Positions 55,921-64,000 of a stretch of 64,000 nt of DNA are shown piece after piece. The notes under the pieces are model-generated. The model was given only the letters and a program-made list of their open reading frames with translations, ran no database searches and was not told the DNA's origin. The first letter of the stretch is position 1; the number at the start of each line of letters is the position of its first letter. A program made the translations under genes and the position numbers. This DNA comes from an uncultured Prevotellaceae bacterium (GTDB taxonomy: Bacteria > Bacteroidota > Bacteroidia > Bacteroidales > Bacteroidaceae), in NCBI GenBank assembly GCA_947307015.1, contig CAMZHV010000004.1, positions 38,398 through 102,397 on the forward strand, given 5' to 3'.

Positions 55921-57045
55921 ATGATTACCCGTAAGTTGCAAGCAAAGATAGAGCAAAAGCTCTTCAAGGGAAAGACCATTGTTGTCGTGGGAGCCCGTCA
56001 GGTGGGCAAAACCACGCTTTTCAATGAAATCCTCCGTGGACGCACGGAAAAGACGCTTCGCCTGAATTTAGACGAAGCGGAGGCCCGCGAGCTGCTCACG
56101 CATCCCACTATGGCCGACTTGCAGCAGCTGATAGCCGACAACGCCATTGTGATGATTGACGAGGCACAACGTGCTACGGACATTGGGCTGACCCTGAAGC
56201 GCATTCAAGATAACTTTCCCCATGTACAACTCATGGTGACCGGTTCTTCTTCCTTAGACCTGCGTGCACGAATCAACGAACCAATGACGGGCCGCAAGTG
56301 GGAATATATGCTCTATCCTTTGTCTACGGGTGAGATTCTTCATTCCAACGGTATTCTCTCGGTCAAGCAGTCCTTAGACAGTCGACTCATCTATGGTTCC
56401 TATCCTGATGTCCTCAACTATCAGACAGAGGCACGGGAAACGCTGACGAACCTGACTGGCAGTTATTTATACAAAGACCTACTTGAAATAGAAGGCATCC
56501 GTAAGCCTGCATTGTTGGAGAAACTGTTAGTGGCTTTGGCCTTGCAATTAGGCAGTGAAGTGTCATATAATGAGCTCGCACAAACCGTAGGCTCTGACAG
56601 CAAGACCGTGGAAAAGTACGTGGACCTATTAGAGAAGTGCTTTATTGTCTTCCGACTTCCGGCTTTCAGCCGCAACCTACGTAACGAGCTGAAGAAGAGC
56701 CGCAAGATCTATTTCTTCGACAACGGTGTGCGCAATGCGGTCCTGCAGAATTTCACTCCTTTGGCATTGCGCGGTGATCCAGGTGCGCTATGGGAGAACT
56801 TCTTCATTAGCGAGCGGCTGAAAGCGAACCATTACGCCGGGCATTACGCCAAGAGCTACTTCTGGCGCACCAAGTCGCAGCAGGAAATAGACTATATCGA
56901 GGAGTCCGACGGCACTTTCCATGCCTTTGAACTGAAATGGAATCCCAAACGTGCCACCACGACCCTTCCCGCCAGTTTCACCCAGACCTATCCTGTGACC
57001 GAGGCGACAGTCATCACTCCTGAGAACTACCTTGATTATTTGTAA
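55921..57045 (+). CDS. AAA ATPase with C-terminal DUF4143
   Basis: Walker A VVVGARQVGKTTLF; VMIDEAQRATDIGLTLK; C-terminal TKSQQEIDYIEESDGTFHAFELKW. Confidence 0.93.
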   Translation: MITRKLQAKIEQKLFKGKTIVVVGARQVGKTTLFNEILRGRTEKTLRLNLDEAEARELLTHPTMADLQQLIADNAIVMIDEAQRATDIGLTLKRIQDNFPHVQLMVTGSSSLDLRARINEPMTGRKWEYMLYPLSTGEILHSNGILSVKQSLDSRLIYGSYPDVLNYQTEARETLTNLTGSYLYKDLLEIEGIRKPALLEKLLVALALQLGSEVSYNELAQTVGSDSKTVEKYVDLLEKCFIVFRLPAFSRNLRNELKKSRKIYFFDNGVRNAVLQNFTPLALRGDPGALWENFFISERLKANHYAGHYAKSYFWRTKSQQEIDYIEESDGTFHAFELKWNPKRATTTLPASFTQTYPVTEATVITPENYLDYL

Positions 57046-57062
57046 GAAGAAACACTATTTCC

Positions 57063-57145
57063 CTATAGCAGCGTCTTTTCCACAATCATGCCATCGAGGA
57101 GGTTGATGGTGCGCTGCGATAGAGCGGCCTTCGGCACTATCCGCT
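57063..57145 (-). pseudogene. Possible remnant of an ABC transporter ATPase C-terminus
   Basis: - strand reads VPKAALSQRTINLLDGMIVEKTLL*. Confidence 0.3.
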
Positions 57146-57176
57146 TGTTTTGACCTCCTTCTCAACCGTTTCTTGA

Positions 57177-57338
57177 AGAGAGGCGCTGTATGCTCTACTT
57201 TTGAGAGAAGTTGATAAGGGTAACGTTATACACCTCAAAGCTGGTATGTATGTTATACCAGAGGAACTTGCCAAACCGATGGTGGATATAAACAGATTTG
57301 TCCCCATGGAGTGCAGGCTGATGCCTAACATTTGGTAG
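57177..57338 (+). pseudogene. Remnant of an AbiEi/DUF6088-like antitoxin
   Basis: REALYALLLREVDKGNVIHLKAGMYVIPEELAKPMVDINRFVPMECRLMPNIW*, preceded by TGA with no start codon. Confidence 0.45.
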
Positions 57339-57373
57339 ATAGTTGCCACCCAATCCTCTTATTGCGCGTATAC

Positions 57374-58197
57374 GCGCGCACGTGAAAGGCCTAAAAATCT
57401 CGTCACATCGTCACAGATTGACTTATCTGTCTGTTATACAGCTTGATATATCGTGACTTTTGGTGTGACAGAGCGTGACAAGGTGACGAAATCGAGGAAA
57501 ACGCGACGAAAAACATACTGAAATCAGGAAGAAAATAGGTTTAAACAGGACTCCTGTTGCGGATGTATGATTGTATTTCAGAACTTAAATCCAACATAAA
57601 TCTAAACCTAAATCATGAAGTTTCGGTATTAAAAAAACATTAAAAACACCTCTTCTGATGTCTGAGTCTTTCAGACTTGCGTGCTGCTGTCGTGACGATG
57701 CGCCTAAAAGCAAGCTTTTGCGCACGCTACGCCATCATCCCTCGTTTCGTCCCGAAACACAGACATCAACAGAGGCAAACGCTCGAACTTGTTCGCTTCT
57801 TCGAGTCTCTTCTATGAGACGAGTCTGAAGAACATCGCGCTTCGCGCTAAAAAAAAGAGCTACTGACGATCATTTTGATTTCATAATGTGGCATCAATGA
57901 AAAGATTGAATATCGTTTCAGCAGATGACTTCGCCGCGCTCAACGAATGCAATATAGACTTACCTAATCGCAAAAGTCACGGATTCTGTGCAAGAGGACA
58001 TGCTTTTTTATGTTCCAGAACCTAAAAATACATCATTTTGAATGTTAATATCATTTAATTTCAGGGTGAAAATGAGCCGTTTTGTCACCAAATCACGCCT
58101 CGTCACAGGCTTTGTCACGGCATAGTTACCTGTTTATCAGATATATAACCATACAATGTGACGATGTGACGACATTTTGATAGCCTCTCGTGCGCGC
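57374..58197. repeat. Second nested imperfect inverted-repeat locus
   Basis: Outer arms 57374-57415/58157-58197; second arms about 57420-57490/58079-58147; inner arms about 57562-57588/58008-58035. Confidence 0.75.
57631..57873 (+). repeat. Structured dispersed element, copy B
   Basis: See copy A (14636-14870); same orientation. Confidence 0.85.
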
Positions 58198-58256
58198 GCG
58201 TAGGTCGCGCCCATCATCTTTGCACAGCGTGACTTCATACTCGCATCAGTCAACAC

Positions 58257-58326
58257 GTCTATACGTTTTAGCCGATACGTATAGACAAATAGACTGTTCG
58301 ACACGTGTCGAACAGTCTATTCGTCT
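58257..58326. repeat. Adjacent hairpins including a 34-bp perfect palindrome
   Basis: gtctatacgt..acgtatagac (58257-58286); aatagactgttcgacac/gtgtcgaacagtctatt (58288-58321). Confidence 0.9.
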
Positions 58327-58378
58327 CTTCTGCCCAAAGGCATTTATATATTTGGTAACCAGAAAGTGATGTACTGAC

Positions 58379-58921
58379 TTATTTGATGTTGCCGTTGGCG
58401 TCGACAGTGAAGAAGAAGGTGTCAACGAACTTCTCGTTATCGGCAGCAACAGCTTTCACGTCAAGCTGCGGGTAATTCACGGTGCCGTTCTTGCCCAAAA
58501 CGTCGAGGTATTCGCCATCAGTGTTCGAGGGCTTACCATTGACAACGTATTCATAAACAATGTCGAACAATTCACCATCGCCGATAGCAGAGAGGTCAGC
58601 CTTGGGGGCTGCGGTGACGCGAACGCCGAACTTGCCGGGGAACTGGGTGATGTTGAAGCTGTTGTTCCACTCAGCATTGCCGTACTTCAGGGGTTCTACA
58701 CTGACGAGGTTGCCCGTCTGGTCGTAGTACTCGATGGTGAAGGTGAAAGCCTTCTGAATTGACGTCTTGGTGGCATCGCTAATCTTGATGCGGTAGTTCA
58801 CTTCCACCGTTTTGACCTTTGTGGCATCTTCGGATATCTTGTCGTCATCCTTGTTGCACGAAGTCATTACAGCGCCGCAGAATAGGATGGCGGCCATCAT
58901 CCATAAAAGATTCTTTTTCAT
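58379..58921 (-). CDS. Secreted lipoprotein of unknown function
   Basis: Lipobox GAVMTSCNK; 180 aa. Confidence 0.8.
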   Translation of the reverse strand: MKKNLLWMMAAILFCGAVMTSCNKDDDKISEDATKVKTVEVNYRIKISDATKTSIQKAFTFTIEYYDQTGNLVSVEPLKYGNAEWNNSFNITQFPGKFGVRVTAAPKADLSAIGDGELFDIVYEYVVNGKPSNTDGEYLDVLGKNGTVNYPQLDVKAVAADNEKFVDTFFFTVDANGNIK

Positions 58922-59025
58922 TGTTTTGATAAAATAAAATTAATAGATAGGGGTTGATATTAAGTAGGTATTCAAAATACATAAAACTAATTTTGAACAC
59001 TTACTTTAATTGTTGTTCGTTGGCA

Positions 59026-59637
59026 TCAATTACTTCTTGTTGTGCCTGTTGCGCCGTCGGTGGTGACTTCCGTGTTGCGGTTGGGGTCATCGTTGTCGGC
59101 ATTGCCGCCCCATGTGATGGTGGTGGCGGTGACGGTGCCGTCGGCAGCGATGGCCTTAGCCTCATACACACGGCTACTGATGCGCGTCATGAACTGACCC
59201 AGGAAGCCGGGGCCGAGCTGGCCCTGTGCCTGCTTCAATTCACTCTTGATGGGTTCGCCCAGTGTAGCGCCCTTCTGGTCGAGCACGGTGATGATCATCT
59301 GCCCCATTGCCTCGATGATGTATTTCTCTTGCGTGGGCTCGCCCTTCAAGGTTGGCTGCACACTGAAGCCCGCCTGTGTGGGCAGTTTGGCGAAGGCTAC
59401 GCTCTTCTTCCATGGGCTTGTGGTGACAACCTCTTGTGCCTGTTCTCCGTTACCATCTATATAATATATCGTAATGGTGGCGGCGTTGAGCAAGTCCTGG
59501 CTCAGGTTCACTACATACTCGGCCTTTGCACCCGTGGCCTTCAGCACCTCAGGCTCGTCCTTTCCACACGAAGAAAGGCAGCTGAGGGCCAGCAGGCCTC
59601 CAAGTAGCACGCTCATAATTTTTAAATTCTTCATCAT
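59026..59637 (-). CDS. Secreted lipoprotein, same architecture as the downstream gene
   Basis: Lipobox LSCLSSCGK; 203 aa. Confidence 0.8.
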   Translation of the reverse strand: MMKNLKIMSVLLGGLLALSCLSSCGKDEPEVLKATGAKAEYVVNLSQDLLNAATITIYYIDGNGEQAQEVVTTSPWKKSVAFAKLPTQAGFSVQPTLKGEPTQEKYIIEAMGQMIITVLDQKGATLGEPIKSELKQAQGQLGPGFLGQFMTRISSRVYEAKAIAADGTVTATTITWGGNADNDDPNRNTEVTTDGATGTTRSN

Positions 59638-59689
59638 AGTTATTTACAATTTGACAATTAGACAATTTACGATTTATTGAGCTATTGAA

Positions 59690-62600
59690 TTATTTGTGAA
59701 TGTATTTCTTTCCGTTTCTGATCACGACGCCCCTTGTGTGTTCGTTCACGCGGCGGCCGCTCAGGTCGTAGATGCGCTCGGTGCCGTCGGCATCGATGGT
59801 GCGCAGCTGTTCTATGCCGTTGGCGTCCTCCAGCGTCATGCCGATGTTGGAGCGTGTGCCACCTTGACGGCTTTGCAGCAGGTAGCAGCGGAAGGCAGGG
59901 ATGGTGACGGCTTTATGGGCCTCGGTGTCAGAGAGCACGGGGTGCCACTTGCTGTCGTCGTTCATCACGTAGGCACCCAGCTCCACAGCATCGTCGTTAT
60001 CGATGCCATTCAGTGTTCCGCGCATCACAAACCCTGGCGACTGCTGCTGGCGACCGTAGGTGGCGCCGCCGCAGGCGGGCAAAAGTACATCACCACTGGT
60101 ATTCAATAAGGCGTCTTCTTGTTCGGCCCATACCAGATAAGGCTGCATGGCCTCCATCCTGCCTGTGTGCTGGGCAAATATCAGCTCATTGTCGCTACGT
60201 CCGGACAGACGGTACACCTTCGCATTGACAGGAACGTCGAGTTCGTATGGCAGGCAGACGGTATAAGGCGCATTGCTCTTTGCCAGCGTACGGGTGTTCT
60301 CCACGTTGTCAGCCGTGATGGGCATAGGAACATAGTAGTCTTCGTTGTCGTAGAGGCGGAAATTCTTCGCGCGGAAGCCACCGGTGCTGTCGCCTACTGC
60401 CACGTTCACCTCGTCGGTCTCACCATACTCTTTAGGCATATAGCAAATTGCAACCTCTGAGAGTCCGATACGTCGCAGTCCGCCGTCCTTCAGGCTGTTC
60501 ATCAGCTCGAGCGAGTCGCTCAGCTGGAAATCGGCATAGTGCAGTTTCCACGCGTAGGTGAAGGCCGAATCGCCCACCATGACCAGTTTCATTGGCATGG
60601 CGATGCGCTCCAAATTGGTCAGTGGCTGCATGTCGGCGGTATGCAAGCTGTCAACGAGCGTGTAGCGCAGCGGTGTCAGGTCGGTGACGTCGGGATTCTC
60701 CTTGAACCATCCCTTCACGCTGGTCACGTCGGCAAGGTCGTCCTCGGTAGCAGCGGCGTGGGCGGCAAAGCTTGCAAACGTAGCATCGTCCGTGAACACA
60801 CCTGTCGATACGTTGTTGGTACGCTGCCAGCTGTTACCCACATAGGCGTTGTCGCTGATATAGTCGTCATATAGTGACGGACGCACATAGAAGGCATCGA
60901 ACGTCGGGTTGTAGTTGTTACACAGGTTGCGCCATACCCAGTTGTCGGCATCCATCTCGGGCTTTTTCTTAGCCAGCAAATACATGCGTGTGAGCGACAC
61001 GTCGTCGTCGAAGGCACTCCAGTTCAGCGTCTCGATGCTGTCGCCGATGACTACGGTCTCGAGGCTCTCACACTGCATGATGGCACGTGAACGGATTTCC
61101 TTCAGCGATTTCGGCAGGATGAGTGTCTTCAGCTGATAGCACTGTAGGAAGGCATAGGCCGGCAGTACATCGTTCGCCCAGACATAATCGTCACGGGTGG
61201 TCAGTTTGTCCTGGGCGAAGTGCCAATCGCTCGTCACCAGTTGGGCATCATAGAGGTCGATATATTCCAATTGTCCTGCCAGGTTGGGCTTGTCACTCCA
61301 TGCGCAGTAACCGGCCAAATAGCGCAGCAAGGCAAGGTCGCCACCCGAGATGGGGCCACTGACCTTCAGCTTCGTGATGTAATTGTAATCGCCCTTAACG
61401 CCTACAACTTTTGTGCCAGTACCAGTCAGACCATATGCTTTAGTATACACCGTCAGTCCCAGTGCGGCACCCAACGTGTTAGCAGCATCAACGTTCACCT
61501 TGATGATGTCGTCGGTGTTGAAGTCGTTGCCCGCGATGTGGTCGGCATACTCGGGCCATGCATCACGATAGCGCTTGGCATGGGTCTTGGGCACATAGAT
61601 GCGGAAGTCGGAGGGCAAGTCGCGGAAGGCTCCATCTTCCAGCGTGGGCACGCTGTCAACATTGATGGTGATGGAGCGCAGGCTCTTGCATCCTTGGAAG
61701 GCACTGTAGCCCATGTAGCGCAGTGAGTCAGGCAACGAGACACGCTCCAATGCCTCACAGCCATTGAAAGCCGAACCGAGATCAGTTACTCGTATGAAAC
61801 GCTCGAACTCGTCGAAGCTCTTGACACGGTCGTTCAGGATGCCGTCAATGTTAGTCAGTTGTCTGTATTCCGAGGGGAAGAAGTGTCCCTTGCGGGTGAA
61901 CGCGCTCATGGCCTCGTTGTCCTTGAAAGCTGCCACCACAAGCTGGCAACTGCTGGTAATCTCATTGCGGCCCAGGAATTGACCCACTTTGTCTCCTAAT
62001 ACATAGACGGTTTCAGCACCGGGCGACCAACACATCTTGTCGTAGCTGGTGCATACATTGCCGAGGAATACAAGTTCCTCGAGAGGCGCTTTGTTGTTCT
62101 CGAACAGCTCGTTGTCTGCTTCTACAGTCTCGTCGCCGACGGCCAAGTGTTTCAGGCCGTGGGCCTCTTCAAATACGTTTTCACCAATTTTCTTGGCGGT
62201 CTTCGGCAGGATAATGGTTTGGAGCTTGTCGCAGTAGGTGAACATGAAATCGCCCACCATGTTGTCCTCCTCCAGATAATCGTTGCTACCCCAGCATTGG
62301 TAGGGATGTTCGGTATCCTTCTTGAGTTCTGCACCGTAGAGGTTCAGGTATCGCAGACGTCCAGCCGTAGGTTCGCTGTTATTTACATCGGCGCCACCGA
62401 GGATACGGAGTACACCCACGTCGACACCGTTCAACGGACCTTCGACTACGAGGGAGTCAAACTGCTGGTACTGTCCGATGAGTCCCTTCAGATAGTTGCC
62501 GTCCATGATGGTCTGCAGGCCTAACTTCTCAGCAAGCTCGCCCACCTTGGTCGTCTTCACGTAGTGGATAACGGGTCTCTCAGTGTCGCTGACAATGTAC

Positions 62601-64000
62601 TGGGCATAGCTGGGCCATGCCTTCTTGTAGGCATCGACAGCCTCGGCAGGCACATAGATGCGGAAGCCGTCGTAGTTGCTGAGGTCGAACACGCTGTAGT
62701 CCAACTTGGCTGGCGTGGTGCCCTCGCAGCGTACGGTCTTCAGGCCGCTGTACTGGAAGGCGCAGGCATCAATGGTCTCTACGGCAGCAGGGATGGTGAT
62801 TTCCTTCAGGCTCCTACAGCCGTAGAAGGCCCAGCCACCGATGTGCTTCACGGTCGAGGGCAGCTCGATGTTGCGCAGGTTGCTGCAGCTCACGAACCAT
62901 GAGCCGCCGACATAGTCGAGGCCTGCCGTCTCGAATATCTTGAACTCGGGGAACTCCTCGATGCCGGTTTTCGCGAACTTACCGTTCAGCCAGCTGAATC
63001 CTTTCTCCTTCAGTCGCAAGGCATCGATGATGTCCCATGTATTGTTGTATTCGCTGCAGTGCAGCGTGTAGCGCAGGTCGCTCAGCAGGCTCTTCACCTT
63101 GCTGTCAACAGGTTTGAACAGGCAGGGCGCGAACTTGTCCTTGTAGCTGGCCCAAGTGGAGTCGGCCAAGAAAGCCTCCATCTGCTGGGGCATCATCTTT
63201 AGGATGAGCTTCGGCGTATCGTCGAAGACGCGATCACCTAAGCGCAGCGTGTTGGGCGTCAGCGGCTTCACAGAGCCACGCGTCGTGGTGGCGTGCGACA
63301 GATAGATAAGTCCCATGGATTCCAGGTTCTTGCAATTCATGAAGCTCTCGTCCTGCAGCGTGATGTCAATATCGGCATAGCTCTCACCGAAGATGTTGAA
63401 ACCGTTGACGTTCCAAAACGACACTTCCTTCAGTTTCTGATTGTTGCGGAAGGCACCCTTCTTCACATAGTCCAGATGGTAGTTGTTCCAATTACCAATG
63501 TCATTGAACAGGCCTATTGCACCGTCTTTCAAGCTGAGGATGTCGTCGTCAGCCTCGTAGGCATAGAGGTGTTCTACCTCATGCCCCATGCTGTAGGTAA
63601 TGTGTCGCGTTGAGTTCTTGTCGTAGGCGTAGGCATACTTTACACCATAGCCGCTGGTGGCTTCTTTCTCGGTCAGCTTGCCGGTGGTGAGATAGCGCTT
63701 GTACTTCGCCCATGAGTTATTGTCGAGGAAGTCCTGATAGCGGTCCTCGCCCACGATGATTCGCAGCTGAGTGGAGTCGCAACCTGCAAAGATGCTGTCG
63801 CCGCAGAGGATGAAGTTTTCGGGACCGAGGGCGGTTTCACTGCCGCGGGCAGTCTGGTAGCGCAGGTCGATCTCCTTCAGACCAGTACATCCGGCAAAGG
63901 CCGAGTCAGGGATGGTGAATAGCAGTGAGGCATAGCTGTCGAAGCTGCTGCTGCGGCTCTCGGCAAACTTGATGCGCTGCACCTTGGTATTGCCCTGGAA
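59690..64000 (-). CDS. BspA-like leucine-rich-repeat surface protein with T9SS-type C-terminus (partial, runs off the window)
   Basis: LRR_5-type repeats (LKEITIPAAVETIDACAFQYSGLKTV, LETVVIGDSIETLNWSAF); C-terminal RIYDLSGRRVNEHTRGVVIRNGKKYIHK; frame stays open to the window edge. Confidence 0.88.
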   Translation of the reverse strand, partial: FQGNTKVQRIKFAESRSSSFDSYASLLFTIPDSAFAGCTGLKEIDLRYQTARGSETALGPENFILCGDSIFAGCDSTQLRIIVGEDRYQDFLDNNSWAKYKRYLTTGKLTEKEATSGYGVKYAYAYDKNSTRHITYSMGHEVEHLYAYEADDDILSLKDGAIGLFNDIGNWNNYHLDYVKKGAFRNNQKLKEVSFWNVNGFNIFGESYADIDITLQDESFMNCKNLESMGLIYLSHATTTRGSVKPLTPNTLRLGDRVFDDTPKLILKMMPQQMEAFLADSTWASYKDKFAPCLFKPVDSKVKSLLSDLRYTLHCSEYNNTWDIIDALRLKEKGFSWLNGKFAKTGIEEFPEFKIFETAGLDYVGGSWFVSCSNLRNIELPSTVKHIGGWAFYGCRSLKEITIPAAVETIDACAFQYSGLKTVRCEGTTPAKLDYSVFDLSNYDGFRIYVPAEAVDAYKKAWPSYAQYIVSDTERPVIHYVKTTKVGELAEKLGLQTIMDGNYLKGLIGQYQQFDSLVVEGPLNGVDVGVLRILGGADVNNSEPTAGRLRYLNLYGAELKKDTEHPYQCWGSNDYLEEDNMVGDFMFTYCDKLQTIILPKTAKKIGENVFEEAHGLKHLAVGDETVEADNELFENNKAPLEELVFLGNVCTSYDKMCWSPGAETVYVLGDKVGQFLGRNEITSSCQLVVAAFKDNEAMSAFTRKGHFFPSEYRQLTNIDGILNDRVKSFDEFERFIRVTDLGSAFNGCEALERVSLPDSLRYMGYSAFQGCKSLRSITINVDSVPTLEDGAFRDLPSDFRIYVPKTHAKRYRDAWPEYADHIAGNDFNTDDIIKVNVDAANTLGAALGLTVYTKAYGLTGTGTKVVGVKGDYNYITKLKVSGPISGGDLALLRYLAGYCAWSDKPNLAGQLEYIDLYDAQLVTSDWHFAQDKLTTRDDYVWANDVLPAYAFLQCYQLKTLILPKSLKEIRSRAIMQCESLETVVIGDSIETLNWSAFDDDVSLTRMYLLAKKKPEMDADNWVWRNLCNNYNPTFDAFYVRPSLYDDYISDNAYVGNSWQRTNNVSTGVFTDDATFASFAAHAAATEDDLADVTSVKGWFKENPDVTDLTPLRYTLVDSLHTADMQPLTNLERIAMPMKLVMVGDSAFTYAWKLHYADFQLSDSLELMNSLKDGGLRRIGLSEVAICYMPKEYGETDEVNVAVGDSTGGFRAKNFRLYDNEDYYVPMPITADNVENTRTLAKSNAPYTVCLPYELDVPVNAKVYRLSGRSDNELIFAQHTGRMEAMQPYLVWAEQEDALLNTSGDVLLPACGGATYGRQQQSPGFVMRGTLNGIDNDDAVELGAYVMNDDSKWHPVLSDTEAHKAVTIPAFRCYLLQSRQGGTRSNIGMTLEDANGIEQLRTIDADGTERIYDLSGRRVNEHTRGVVIRNGKKYIHK

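Noticed and set aside
57137-57349. 70-aa - strand ORF
   Set aside because: No recognisable content; the opposite strand holds a better-supported antitoxin remnant
57897-58026. Small ORF MKRLNIVSADDFAALNECNIDLPNRKSHGFCARGHAFLCSRT
   Set aside because: Short, inside the repeat locus, no recognised family; probably chance or a decayed fragment
58294-58315. parS site
   Set aside because: Palindromic core has two extra bases per half relative to canonical parS; resemblance kept only as a note

Overview
This window is a gene-dense Bacteroidales (Prevotella-like) chromosomal segment. The call rests on TAnnTTTG-type -7 promoter boxes, T9SS components (PorX and PorW/SprE-like), a BspA-like LRR protein with a Por-type C-terminus, a lipidated TamA with TamB, and SusA-like GH13 and GH92 enzymes. 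Most of the window is housekeeping: a uronate/L-galactonate operon, tex, xpt, aroA, a RelA/SpoT homologue, parAB, the mre/mrdA/rodA shape cluster, a stand-alone IMP-cyclohydrolase domain of PurH, ribBA, an LptF/G-like permease, tamA/tamB, corA, porX, tsaE, and tRNA-Pro(GGG). The most unusual signals are non-coding. (1) Two long loci (about 12.1-12.96 kb and 57.36-58.33 kb) are built from nested imperfect inverted repeats made of short iterons, share a homologous segment, and end in arrays of dyads with a 22-bp period. (2) A structured repeat of about 235 bp occurs twice (14.64-14.87 kb and 57.63-57.87 kb); its differences are all non-synonymous in the apparent ORF, and one hairpin shows a compensatory base-pair change. 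(3) A dispersed palindromic element occurs between genes and also in frame inside uxaA, tex (twice) and the GH92 gene. (4) A 199-bp MITE-like element has perfect 20-bp terminal inverted repeats overlapping both stop codons of a convergent gene pair. (5) Paired dyad operators overlap the promoter of a DUF4143 ATPase. Protein-level oddities include a GH92-BSP metalloprotease fusion, an order-swapped 5'-nucleotidase, a RodA with a repetitive loop insert, and a decayed AbiEi-like antitoxin. All family calls come from reading the sequence; no searches were run.
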